From Caprella mutica (Eukaryota > Arthropoda > Malacostraca > Amphipoda > Caprellidae): a DNA stretch of 64,000 nucleotides. Positions within the stretch are counted from its first letter, which is position 1; the number at the start of each line of letters is the position of its first letter. The translations under genes and the position numbers were made by a program. The notes beneath the pieces are model-generated. The model worked only from the letters and a program-made list of their open reading frames with translations. It was not told the origin of the DNA and did no database searches. The stretch is taken from positions 87,492 through 151,491 of the forward strand of contig CANNZV010001144.1 of the NCBI GenBank assembly GCA_947561585.1, in the 5' to 3' direction. This document shows, in pieces, positions 46,473 through 58,500 of this stretch.

Positions 46473-48765
46473 GATTGACTTCTTTCGAATGAGGGAGGGA
46501 ACATTAAAAATGAAAATACCAAGTCAAGTAAAATTGCCACTGGATGTCACGATGCTATAACTTATATTAAATCAAACAAGAAACATTTCAGTGCTTTAAT
46601 TTCAAATTGAAATGTATGGAGTATTCAAGTTGTCTAAATTGGTTGATTTTCGGTGACAGATACAATAGGTACAGGTAGATATACTGCACGTTATATTATT
46701 CGTACAATATTGATATTGTTTCCACTTACATCTACAAATTAAAATATATCAAACATCTGGCAGTATTGGACACAATTAACCTACTGTGTTTTCAGTGCTT
46801 GCCTAAAAATTTGTTGCAGGTGTCCAATTTCAGCGGTAAAGCGCCCCATGATCTATCTTTATTGCATCTGTACCATATAACATTCAAAGATTTTATTTTC
46901 GTACATTTACATTGATTAATCATAGCAATATAGATTCAATTTGAATGTTATCATGAATTCTATTTGTTTGAATTTTGATATGGATCACAGTTTAGGTAGG
47001 TAGTTAGTCTCCTTCTAGGTAATAAATCGTCTCAGATATTTGTATTGAATTAATGTATATTGTTGCAGTAGATATTTGCAGTTGTTCTATTAAGGATAGA
47101 TTGTTTAAGCTGAAATTCATTAAATATAGCTTTAGTTAATGGAATGTATTCAAAGATCTGTGATTTCTTAGCAAGGTGTTGAGACGTAAAAAGTTTACCT
47201 ATATAGGTTTGTAGTAAAATAAATGTACGAGTACTGGCTATTTAAAAAAAGGATTGCTGTTCTATACGGCTATCTAAAAAATGATAAAAGGATCTATTAT
47301 CAGATTTCAAAGACTTACTTTATGCATAAAACTGGCTCGAATGAAGTAACACATCTCATATATTTTGTTGAATATTATCCAATATCCATCTATAACAAAA
47401 AACTAAACGATCTCACACCCTTCTTCTATTCATGATGTAACTGATTCAATGGTACCTCTTAAAAATATTATGATTTATCTGAGAAATGATGACTGTGATC
47501 TAATAAAATACTTTGGGTATTCAAAGAGGTAATGTTACCCTAAATCGTTACCCTAAATAATCGTTTCAATAATCATTACCTTTCACCTAATCAAAGTATT
47601 CCTAGAAATAGAAGAATATTCGATTACAATGTATCGTATGTTGTGAGTTAGCAAATAACTTTCTCTCTTCGACCACATGTCTTCTTCCTAAGAAACTCAA
47701 TTATTATACATTTTCCTCTCTTTTGAAAAACTAGTCACAGATTTAAAAAACTAGTTAAATCTCACCACTTCTTCCTAATGGTTTAAATCGGAGTAATGAC
47801 TTCAATTAATAATCTTTCTTACAGCACATTTTATTCTTTCAAACCACATAGTCTCAACTTTAATAAAAACTAGGTAACTCTTTAAAATTTGGGCAAAGAT
47901 ATGAATAGCAACTAAATATTATGTTTGAAAACCATAAGACTCGATAATCTTTAAATGGCATAAAGTATTAAAATCCTTATTCTATTCCTAATTATATCCG
48001 TATTGATTATTGTAACTATAGCCATTTATACAGTTATAGCATATCTCAAAAACTGTGATTGAAATATTATAACTTCATCTTTTTAAAAAATTTATTGATG
48101 AAATCTCAAAATATTAAATTCTTTTATTAAAGCTATTTTCCTTTTCTTGTGTGAAGACAATAATTAATTAATTTTGGTTTAGTATGAGTGTATATTACAT
48201 GTTGTCTTTGCTAAAAATTTTACTGATTTTTTTATGTTTAATACCCTGTACCTATAATGAAAATGTGAAATGTTCGATGATTATGTTTTATTTTATTAAA
48301 TTATCAATAATGAGTCAGAATAGGTATATGATATTATTACACGGTAATCCTAGAGTTGACTTGCAAATTATTATGAAAGAAAAATATTCAGATTGTTAAC
48401 CATATCATAAGTGTTGTAAATTGAGTATAAATGATATGACAAAATGTGGAGTTGAATTCTACATTTTTGTTTGGAAATCAAATGATATCGTATTGGTAGA
48501 GTGTAATTTCTATTTGAATTAAATTTGTAAAATCGTTTCAATATATCTTGTTTGTAGACTAGTTTAATTGAATAGATATAATATTATTCGGATGAATGGA
48601 GATATTTATCATTAAGCAAACAAATAATTAAAATATCTTACACAAGATACGGTTGTTATACGACATTTTGTCTATCTTTAATTTTACGGATTGTATTCTA
48701 TATGATGTGCATAACAACACAATCAAATTTCAAATGCTTCTCTTTATACTTACCCAAAGAAAAAG
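46473..48765. other. Start of the intergenic region between the two genes
   Basis: AT-rich with no gene, repeat array or RNA signal. Short ORFs near 47223 and 48184 have no supporting codon or family evidence. Confidence 0.4.
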
Positions 48766-49044
48766 TTATGGTGGGGCCATAGGAGATGAAGCGGGATTTC
48801 CAATTGTCTTCTCTGGCCCCACCATAAAGGGACAATTGGAAAGAGACGCACAGTTTTTTAAGTCTTAAGCTCCTCCTACTTTTTCCCGAGACTTTTAATT
48901 ATATAATAAAACGATATAATTATAATAGATGATAATTATTTCGTTTTCCTTATATGATTCAAAAGTCTCGTGAAAAAAGTAGGAGGAGCTTAGCAAAAAG
49001 TCTGGTAGAAAGATTTAAAAAACCCTACGTGTGTACGTCCCTTA
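48766..49044. mobile_element. 'AGGGCCGTAC' family foldback, diverged copy plus small hairpin
   Basis: The right end CCCTACGTGTGTACGTCCCT and GTAGGAGGAGCTTAGC match the family; the left end (AAAGGGACAATTGGAAAGAG) is degraded, but CTTAAGCTCCTCCTAC is kept. Immediately left, TATGGTGGGGCCA and TGGCCCCACCATA (48768-48826) form a separate palindrome. Confidence 0.55.
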
Positions 49045-50639
49045 ACTCTATTTTTGGGTGGTAGGACGATCTCTCTTACAGATCATCTAAATAATACTTG
49101 TATAGATTCCATGATGTTGACAGGAAACACTATGTAACTAAAGATATAATAGGTGTTAGCTTTACTATGTCTATTTTCCTATCTCTTCTTTAACTCCAAT
49201 CAACTGTCAGTGTAAATGACTCGCTATATTTTGTAGAACTCTTGCTGCATGTCTTCAGAATGTGTTATGTCTTTGATTTTAGTTATGATAAATTTGGAGA
49301 AGTATATTATGAATAAATGATGAACTTTGCGACCTTTTACAATTATCCTGAGAATAAATTACTGTAATATTATGGTATGAAGCATTACCATATGTATTTT
49401 ATATGTTACTGATTTAAATCAGGGGCGTATCTAGGATTCGGTCAAGGGGGGGGGCACTTTTCAAAAAATTTAACGTTTCTGAAAAAAAATCTACGGATAA
49501 TTCCTCAGACTGGTCAGTTATTTGATTATTTTAATTGCTTTGAACATGCTTACACTGTGTTCCGTCAGAAGCGTCATTTTTTAAATTGCGAAATGGGAGG
49601 ACGTCATTATGTTCATAAAGTATAAAGAATGGATTTTATCCTATTAATATTAGCATTTTTCTTTAACCTTGAAAATGTTTTTCAGTTTGAAAAGAAATGC
49701 ATCGTCCTGTACTCTGTAGTTTGCCAAACACCTTCTTCTTCAACAGTACGCCGAAAATTCATGCTTCACTCCATGACAAGTGGAAGGGCGGATAAATCTT
49801 ACCACCTGAAAAAGTTCACAAGACTTCGTGGTCTATTCAATGAAACTGGTTCTATTCACAAGAAAAGCAAATTATAACAAAACCAAAAAGAACAGAAACA
49901 GTGATTCAGGAGATGAAGAGTTTCTATGAAGAACCCCCAGTTTCTCAGCAGATTTCACCAACCATAACACCGTTGTGGAGGATCGTCAGGTACACTAATG
50001 AAAATCCCTGAAATATCAACGGAATAAATGATAGGTATGATGCTAAGGTAATATCTTTGTTGCCATTATTAATTGAATGGATATAATCTTTCATGTATTC
50101 CTTGATGATGATGGCAACTTGTCATCGGTTAATAGTGTTTCATATCTCAGATTGCTACAGGACATTATTTGGTGCTAGTTTGCTATGCGATCTGATCATC
50201 ATTTACTGGTTTAGCATGCGATCTATTTAGAATTTATTAGCAAATATAAAAGATACAAACAGGTAGGTATACGAGATACCAAATATATATATTTTATTTC
50301 CTTAAATAATTATATACCATTTACATATGCAAAGCCTTATTATGGAAATACTTCAAGAAAATATCGTTATATAAACTACATCCTACCAAACTTATTTGAA
50401 TATAAAGTACAAATAAGCAATTAATATATGATTTTTTCTTTTACTTTTAATGCATTGTGACAATATCATCTCGTCTATATTGTTTGTTTTGTATCACAGT
50501 TACTTAAAAAGAAAAATTATCAAAATTATTAAAATAAAAATACTAATGCATTATCAGATCACATTAACCTCATAGATCGCATAACAAACTAGCAACCCTT
50601 AATTGGGCCATACTGCACCATTCTGCAACTCGTTCTTCA

Positions 50640-51000
50640 CTTTGGTGGATGCAAGACGGCGCTCCACCACATTGAACAAATGCAGTTCTAGAATTTCTCA
50701 TTGAAAAGGTTAGAGGTCGATTCATTAGCAGAAGAACGGAAAATTCCTGGCCAGCACACAATCAATATCTCAACCATTTGGATTTTCACATCTTGGCTGC
50801 TGCACAAACTCGAGTTTATATATGAAAAAGTATATTCCATTGTGTCTCTTATACAAAGTGTTCAAAGTTTCGCTGAAAGATATAACCTGGAGACCCCTGA
50901 GAAATTTGAAAGAATGTTTCGAAGTTTGCTTCGTTCTGGCTGGAGGAGGTCATTCTCAACAACTTCTGCAGGGCTACAGGATATGTGGGTTCATATGATA
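50640..51000 (+). pseudogene. Broken mariner-like transposase fragment, left arm
   Basis: Reads WMQDGAPPH, a stop, then TNAVLEFLIEKVRGRFISRR and NSWPAHNQYLNHLDFHILAA. This is the catalytic-domain pattern of mariner-type transposases (QDGAPPH ... SPDLNPLDF), with the second motif degraded. Confidence 0.6.
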
Positions 51001-51555
51001 TAGCCATATATATAGGACAATAAATGTATAATAATAATACTTTCTTTTTCATCAACGTGGTGTATCTATGATGACAATTGATGCATTAGAAGTGCTTCTA
51101 ATTTGCAATTTAAAAATGTCGTTTCTGATGGAACACAGTGTGTCAGTGGATGTATTGTATAGTCCATAAGCTGTATTTAAAGTCTAATAGACTGATAGTT
51201 ATTAACTTAATCACAATATTCAATTATTGGCTGCAGCAAAAATAATCAAAACCATACTGCTACACTGTGTTTCATCAGATAACGTAATTTTTTAATTGCG
51301 AATTAGAAGCACTTAAAAATAAGTCAAATACCATTATAGATGCATCACTTTGTAGGAAAAGATAGGATTTTTTATTATTATTCAACATTTATTGTCTTAT
51401 ATCATATGAGGCACATCTCCTGAGGTCCTACCCAAGTTGTTGAAAATGACCCCCTCCGATGTGAAGACAGAACGATGCACGCTTCAGAACATTCTTGCAT
51501 ATTTTCTTGAGAGTTTTATTGTTATATTTTTGAACGGAGATTTGAACACATTGTA

Positions 51556-52047
51556 TTAGAGACTCATTGGGATCTGTTTTTTTATATTTATAAACTTATA
51601 AACTCGAGTTTGTGCAGCAGCCCATATGCGAAAGTCCAAAGAGTTGAGATGTGGACTGTGTGCTGACCAGGAATTTATTTCCGTAATTCTGCTAATCACT
51701 CGACCTCGAAACTTTTCATTAAATTCTAGAGCTGCATTTGTGGAATGTGGTCTTGCATCCACCAAAGTGAAGAAGTTGCAGGCTGGGCCAAATAATGTGA
51801 TGGAGCAATCCGAGTTTTGAAAACCAATAACTGGTAACAAGTTGCCATATTCGTTAAGGAATGCTTGAACAATTGGAACCATTCCATTAATAATTGCAAC
51901 GAAGATCATTACCTCTGCATCATACCTATCATTTGTTTTCCAGATATTACGAGGATTTTCATTCGTATTTTTTGATGGAGGCAAATTAATTTCTCGTCTG
52001 TCCAAACGATTCAATTGGCAATGTTGGATGGTTGCTACATAATCCAC
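51556..52047 (-). pseudogene. Broken mariner-like transposase fragment, right arm
   Basis: A 163-codon minus-strand frame includes VMIFVAIINGMVPIVQAFLN, NAALEFNEKFRGRVISR and HSPHLNSLDFRIWAAAQTR. It is the inverted counterpart of the left-arm fragment and keeps the SPDLNPLDF-like motif better (SPHLNSLDF). The QDGAPPH motif is lost (LVDARPHST). Confidence 0.6.
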
Positions 52048-52856
52048 TCACAAATCCGCTATTTATGTGGTTTTCATTAATGGTCGAACTGAAGTTCAAT
52101 GACAAAAACGGAAACTAAATGAATGTATCACGATCCTCCACGACGTGGTTTTAATGTGGATGAAATATGTTGAAAAGCTTTTCTGAGAGAAAAACTAGTG
52201 GTTTCTTCAAAGAAACTCTTCACCTCCTGAATAGCAGTTTGTGTTTTTTTTTATTTTTTTTATTTGCATTTTCTTGTGGATAGAACCAGTTTCATTGCAT
52301 AGACCACAAACTCTTGTGAACTTTTTCAAGTGGTAAGATTTAGCAACCCTTCCATTTATCTTGATAAAGCATGAATTTTCGGCGTACTGTTGAAGAAGGA
52401 GGTTTTTGGCAAACTACATTATACAGGACGATTCTTTCCTTCTCAAATTGAAGAACAATGCTAATATTAATAGGGTGATAAAAATCTACTCTTTATGAAC
52501 AAAATGGCTTATACATAATACGACTTGAAGTAATTTAATTTCTCCCATTTCGCAATTTAAAAATGACGATTTTGATAGAATACAGTGTTCAAGCATGTCA
52601 AAAGCAATTAAAAATAATCAAATAATTGACATTTCTTCAATTTTGAGGATTAATCCACAAATTTTTATTTATCCGTAGATTTATTTTTAAAAAGTTCAGA
52701 CCTCAAGGGGGGGGCATCTGCCCCAAATGCCCCCCCCCCCCTTGTATACGCGCCTGATTTAAATTGATAAACAAATATTGCTAAAGATGATCATTATATA
52801 TATTCAATCGAAAGTTAATTTTTAAAGTTTTCAACAAAAATCTCAATTTCTTTTTA

Positions 52857-53480
52857 CAGTGAAACTCCTGAGTTATGAAGTATTGTTTCCTTCATAACTC
52901 AGGTGCTTTAGATACACTGAAAAAAATAAACAACTCAAACAGATGCACCCAGGAGTTTCGAGTTCACTCTAGGGCTTTGGCTCCAAAGCGAGACACTTTA
53001 GTGCTTCAAACTATAGTTTGGATGCACTCAAGTGCATCAGTTCGATGAACTTTATGTCTCAGCTATAATTTGTTGTAATTATGAGGAAATTATTCTCATC
53101 TTTTTAGCAAAGGAGAATTTGAAACACTAAAGTACATCGAACTGATGCACTTCAAGCCTAAATGCATCCAAACTACTTATAGTTTGATGCACTAAAGTGT
53201 CTCGCTATGGAGACAAAGCCATAGGGTGAACTCGAAACACCTGAGTGCATCAGAATTTCTCTGAGTGTAATTTTTATTATTAAAATCTTAATAAATAAAA
53301 CTGTGTTATTTACGAATAACTTGACACAATTCTTGACGTATATCGTTTTCTATATAATTTAAACATAGAAAACTACTTGTCTACTTCATTACTCAAGTTC
53401 ATTTCATAATTCAGGTCCTTCATTATTCGTGTGCTTCATAAGTTCATAACTCAGAGCTCCATAATTCAGGAATTTTACTG
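52857..53480. mobile_element. Tc1/pogo-like miniature element, TA-flanked, with another element inserted
   Basis: CAGTGAAACTCCTGAGTTAT and the right end ATAATTCAGGAATTTTACTG are inverted repeats, with TA on each side. The interior repeats TTCATAACTCAG-type words. The element at 52915-53267 is nested inside. Confidence 0.6.
52915..53267. mobile_element. Nested palindromic miniature element, 353 bp
   Basis: TA-flanked CACTGA...TGAGTG ends with near-complete self-complementarity: GCACCCAGGAGTTTCGAGTT near 52944 pairs with AACTCGAAACACCTGAGTGC near 53230, and GATGCACTCAAGTGCATCAG near 53021 pairs with CTGATGCACTTCAAGCCTAA near 53141. Confidence 0.6.
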
Positions 53481-53804
53481 TAATTAGTATTATACTTGAT
53501 CAAAAAATAATATTATTATATATTCTCATTTAGATATGATTATTATTTTTCTATTAAATCTTGAGGAATCACGTAAAGACAATATTTGGTATGGAAAACT
53601 CTTTGGTGGATATCTTTTTTTAGAACTAGTTCTTCACTCATGCTTAATTGGCTCCTACTAATAAATCATATATGAATATTTAGTTGCTGTATGAATATTC
53701 AATTTAAAGTTCCACTGGCATTTTTTGGAAGAACAATTTGAGAAAAAATAGCATAAAAGAGGTATCTAACATTTTGAGAATTTTTCTTAGTCTATCAATC
53801 ACTT

Positions 53805-53945
53805 AGGGCCGTACACACGAAGGGTTTTTTAACTCTTTCCAGCAGACTTTTTGCTAAGCTCCTCCTACTTTTTCCACCATAATATAAGTAAAAACGATAT
53901 AATTATTATTTATTTTAGTTGGAATCATGGATACCAACTAAAACT
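53805..53945. mobile_element. 'AGGGCCGTAC' family, left half only
   Basis: AGGGCCGTACACACGAAGGG followed by GCTAAGCTCCTCCTACTTTT and the inner TTAGTTGGAATC/GATACCAACTAA hairpin. The right arm is missing. Confidence 0.55.
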
Positions 53946-54059
53946 TGTTGTCCGGTGATTTTGTTGTCCGGAAATGTGCATATAATTCATTAGTTAATTA
54001 ATTTTTATTTTGAATTCATTTGATTTTTCATGTTTATTTTTACATTTTTGATTCCCTAA

Positions 54060-55058
54060 AGGGCCGTACACACGTAGGGTTTTTTCAGTCTTTCCACCAG
54101 ACTTTTTTCTCCGCTTTTCCACCAGACTTTTGATTCAAAAGTCAATAGCATCCACACGTGGATTGACTTTTGAATCTCGTGGATTTACACGTGCAATTAA
54201 CTACTCATATCGGCGTCATAAGCTCTCCACATTTTTTAAACTAGGTACCTACTAACCTAGGTTATAGGTAGTTACTAGTTAGTAACTTTTAACTACATTG
54301 GATAGTTAAAATTACTAATTACTTGGGTTAGATATTTACTAATTATATAGGTTAGTTACTTTTACCTAGAATTATTAATTACTAAAGAACTACCTACCTA
54401 GATTACTAAGATTAGTTAGTTACTAATTAACTTAGTTTGGAAATTTTTATGAAGTTTATTACAATAATTAGTTATAAACTAACCGAGATTATTTTAATTT
54501 AATTTGATTTAATGATTAACCTAACCCACTCAACAAATGTAATTTAGCTATTATATAAAGTTTAGGTAAAAGTGTTAATACGTAGGTACCATAAATATGT
54601 ATTGCCGATTGCGTTATAATAAAAAAAATGAAGGCATTGGCTTATAGGTAATGTCTTGAAATGAATAAAATAAAGATAGTGATGTGTTATTTTACTAAAA
54701 TATATTATAGGTACTAAAAAAAGTTTTAAAAAACATTATTATACTATCAATTTTACTGGCAGTCTTTTATAAAAAGATGAAATTTCTTTACCTCAAAGGT
54801 TAAGAAATGAATGGAGCAAAGATTGGCTAAAAATGAACACCAATCCTGTTATTTTACAATATAATTTATGAGTTGACAGTAGCTATACGGAGATTTCCAA
54901 AATTGCACCTCTTGATTGGGGGAAAATAATAGAACATGTAGGTTGTTGAAAAGTCTCGGACTTTCGGTGCAAAATTTAAGTCTCGTGGAAAAAGTGGGAG
55001 GGGCTTAGCAAAAAGTCCGGTGGAAAGACTGAAAAAACCCTACGTGTGTACGGCCCTT
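54060..55058. mobile_element. 'AGGGCCGTAC' family, long (~1 kb) member
   Basis: Ends AGGGCCGTACACACGTAGGG and CCCTACGTGTGTACGGCCCT are perfect inverted repeats, followed by TTTTTTCAGTCTTTCCACC / GGTGGAAAGACTGAAAAAA. The interior is AT-rich with CTAGGTTA/TTACTAATT low-complexity repeats (54240-54440) and a hairpin near 54128-54190. No transposase frame. Confidence 0.6.
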
Positions 55059-55451
55059 TAAAGTCATTTTATTTTTTTATTTATACGTTATTTCTATTTT
55101 TCATTTATTTATATACTTGTTAGTACTTACCTATAATATAAATTAAGCTGGTTTCATTTCACTATCAAGCAAATTAAACGATTAGCAAAAATGATTGACG
55201 AATTTATAACTCATTCACAAAGTCAGTTATCATAAAATTAGTTTTACAAATCACTGTTGCTATAAAATATTACTCTACTCAAAATTATTATTCGTTTCCA
55301 ACAAGTGACAATCCAGTGTTATTCTGTTTGACATGAATTTGAACGCTTCCGAACACTTATTAAAAGATGAAGTCTAAGTCATATATTTTGGGTCATTAGG
55401 TAATCCAAGACAAACGAACGAAGTGTTTACATCTTTGCTCTCTGTGACACC

Positions 55452-55522
55452 ATGGCCGGCAAATTACTCACCCCTTTTAGACTTTTTACCTACAGTAAAT
55501 TTAACGCACAGCAGAGTATTAG
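55452..55522 (+). CDS. Nipsnap: NIPSNAP exon 1 with start codon
   Basis: ATG at 55452 in a good context (ACACCATGG), 23 codons plus two bases, donor TATTAG|GTGAGT. It encodes [18 protein letters not shown] and on to QQSI, a targeting-peptide-like N-terminus with no acidic residue. AG plus the next exon's A gives Arg at the junction, followed by YVSSTSALS, a plausible processing region. No in-frame alternative start nearby looks better. Confidence 0.85.
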
Positions 55523-58500
55523 GTGAGTAACTATATATATCTAGCTATGCTATTTAGGCTATGACATAAACACATTTGGGATGTTAAATCACTAGGGCCG
55601 GCAGGTCCCAGACGGCAGACTCCCATTCGGCAGTCTGCAAAGACAGTAGGGTCACTCAGGTAAATTGCGGCCTCTAACAACTGAAACATCATAGCTACAA
55701 AACACACGTCAAAACTTTAATTAATAAGTTATAACATGCACTGTGCTTCTTTTGATAGTTATGCAACATTTTAATGTAATTTCGATTCAGAGACAGAATG
55801 TTTTAGAGACTCTCTTGAGAGGGCCGCAATTAAAAATTAAAGAGCCGCAATTTATCTGCGTGACCCTAGGTAGACTATGTCCAAGTTGTCCTAAGACCAA
55901 CCTGTCTCCAAAATTATATTTTTGACATTTTGTCTCAAAGATTGTCTAACCTCTATCAAAAATGATGCTTTGGTGGAACTGTGGAACATATGATACATAG
56001 GTATATTTAAATATAATATTAACATTCTGTCAAAATTCAAATGTCTCCAATAGGCAATCATTACATTTTCCAGTTTGTATTTGGTGCACTGAACTCCTCT
56101 GACCTTTTTCTAAAATCTGAGAAATAGCTGGGCTGCTAACATTTTTCCTCAATTTTTCTAGTCCAGACTCTAAATTAGTCTCCATAATTATCTGGTGACC
56201 ATTTCCTAATTAATTCCTATGTTTACTGTTTACATGTAATTACTAATTAGTGGAGAGATTTTTGGTGTTTACATGTAATTAGTGGAGAGATTTTTGGTCA
56301 TTTTGGAGAGAAATTTGAAAATCTTTTGAGACAAATCACTTATTTCAATTATTAATAAAATATGTAAAATTAATGTATATATAATCAATATTAATCATTA
56401 ATATTATTATTTATAAGTGTGTATATTTATAAAATGATACCAGTCTGCAGAAACTGGTTAAGTATTCGTAGAGATTCTTATTGTTGTTGTATTTGTTGAG
56501 ATTCTTATTCTGTTTGTTGCGAAATCAATGTAAATATTTTATTTTTCAGTTTATTTATATTGGGATTAATTCAGAAGTGTTTGTAGCAAAATCAATGTAA
56601 ATATAGGAATTAATTCAAAATTGTTCGCAGTGAATATCCCAAATATCTCCCATATTTCATTATTCTGCAGATTGGAAATAATAAAATACTAAAGTAAATA
56701 ATTTTTTAAAACTAAAAAAAATTTGCTCAGTTAACTTTACTAAATTGTTCATGGATATTATAAGGCGTACTCTACTACTCTCCAGGTAGTAAAGCATGTC
56801 GGCATGTCCAAACTCGCCATTTTAACTCTTTAACCAGTCTGCAGAATATGTGAGATATTTGGGATATTCTCTCCGAACAATTTTGAATTAATTCCTATAT
56901 TTACATTAATTTTGCTACGAACACTTCTGAATTAATTCCTATATTTACATTAATTTTGCTACAAACAGATTAAGAGATCTCTACGAACACTTAACCAGTT
57001 TCTGCAGACTGGCTCTTTAAAGGGGCAGTTCAGTCAAAATCGAACTATCACCAAATTGGTCCTAAATCAATTTAGTATATTTATTTATGTAACAGAATAT
57101 TCGTTGATTTTAGAAATGTTTATATAAAAAGTATATTGTAAATTAGTGGCGCCATCTGTGGACTGCGTAACTAATCATTGTAGTACATAAACAAAATGAT
57201 AACCAGTCTCAGACTTGTATCGGTTATTAACTAATGAAAATGGTGAAAAGAATTTGTGAAATTGAAAACTCTCCTTCTAGTCAATTAGATTCAGTTTTGA
57301 AAAGAAAACCATCTCTTCATAAATTACCTGTTAATACTGTTGATAGAAAAATTGTTCACATGTTATCAGCTGTAAAATGTAAACAAATAGTACAGAGTGG
57401 TGGCGCCATCTGTAGGAGGACGCAGAAACTAAATCTAATTTATAAAATATGATATATATCGCCTATTATATTTTTTTCAACCGTTTAATTCTTCAAGAAT
57501 GCTTTATTCTTACTAAGTGATCGTTCAACATTAATAGTATGAAAACAAAAATTGACTGAACTGCCCCTTTTAGACTGAATTTGGAATTGATGGTAAATAT
57601 GTGCTTTAGGTCTGCCTTCGATTTTCAATATTTTTATAATTGACCTAAGTAATTTGGTAAAAGGAGCCATTTTAAGACGTTTTTCAGGAATACCATTTGT
57701 TGTGGAAATGCTTCGTTTACGAAATACCATGTTACTGAGTATGTCACTAATGTCAGACTGTCAGTTAAAGCCAATTAATTAGTTTAGATTTCAAAAGGTC
57801 CAGACTGTACTTCATGGTAAATTCCAGACTAATTGGGAGAATTTTCTCCATTGAAAATAATATTCTGACAAAGTTGGTGGATTTGTAGCTATTTATTCCT
57901 ATGTTACCATTAATTTTTGGTAGAAAAATGGGTAAAATGTTGGTGGAACAGCCAAATTCTGGAAATTTATGGTGGATTTTTTCAGATTTTTCATAAAGTT
58001 AGTGGAATATTGTGCACCAAATACAGACTGGCAAAAGGTTATAACCCAGTCTGAAAGAATGTCTCCAGACCCTGGATTTTTTTTACATAATTTGGGCTTT
58101 GGGTGCAGTAAATAACATAGGAATTAAATAGGACTTGGGCGCAGCCACGCAGGATTAATCCAAAAATCTAACGCTACTTGCAGTTTTAGAGGATAGCGCT
58201 AGGGTTATGATCTTCAACTGCAAGGTCTTAAATTTTTGTTAGGTAGGCTTGTAGGCTTCATTTACTATCACCTCTTCATTTTCCTCTTCCATCCGTGAGT
58301 GCAGCTACAGGTGCTTGTGTCCCTTTTCATCACATTTCTTGGTAAGTGACTGCATTCATGGAGTAGCTTTTCTGCATCCATGAGCATTGTCACTGACTGT
58401 GGTAAGTGACTTTGTTCATGGAGCCACTTTCCTTTCTGACTGCTTCTTCTAGTCCCTTGTATTTAATTTCCTTTTTGACATCAGCGATATGGCCTTTGGT

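Larger units (their letters stand above)
49420..52756. mobile_element. 3.3-kb palindromic transposon with hAT-like ends
   Basis: Left end CAGGGGCGTATCTAGGATTC and right end ...CTTGTATACGCGCCTG are imperfect inverted repeats flanked by a perfect 8-bp duplication, ATTTAAAT. The two halves are diverged inverted copies of each other: 49628-49875 pairs with 52262-52505, and the motif CACTGTGTTCCGTCAGAAGC recurs at ~49553 and ~51267 and inverted at ~51115 and ~52560. Each half carries a broken DDE-type (mariner-like) transposase, one on each strand. Confidence 0.65.

Noticed and set aside
46790..46870. Acceptor-like TTGTTGCAG|GTGTCC as an extra SCYL2 exon
   Set aside because: It lies beyond the stop codon and polyA signals, and no coding sequence follows.
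48184..48399. 71-codon hydrophobic frame in the intergenic region
   Set aside because: AT-rich composition favours such hydrophobic chance frames; no other evidence.
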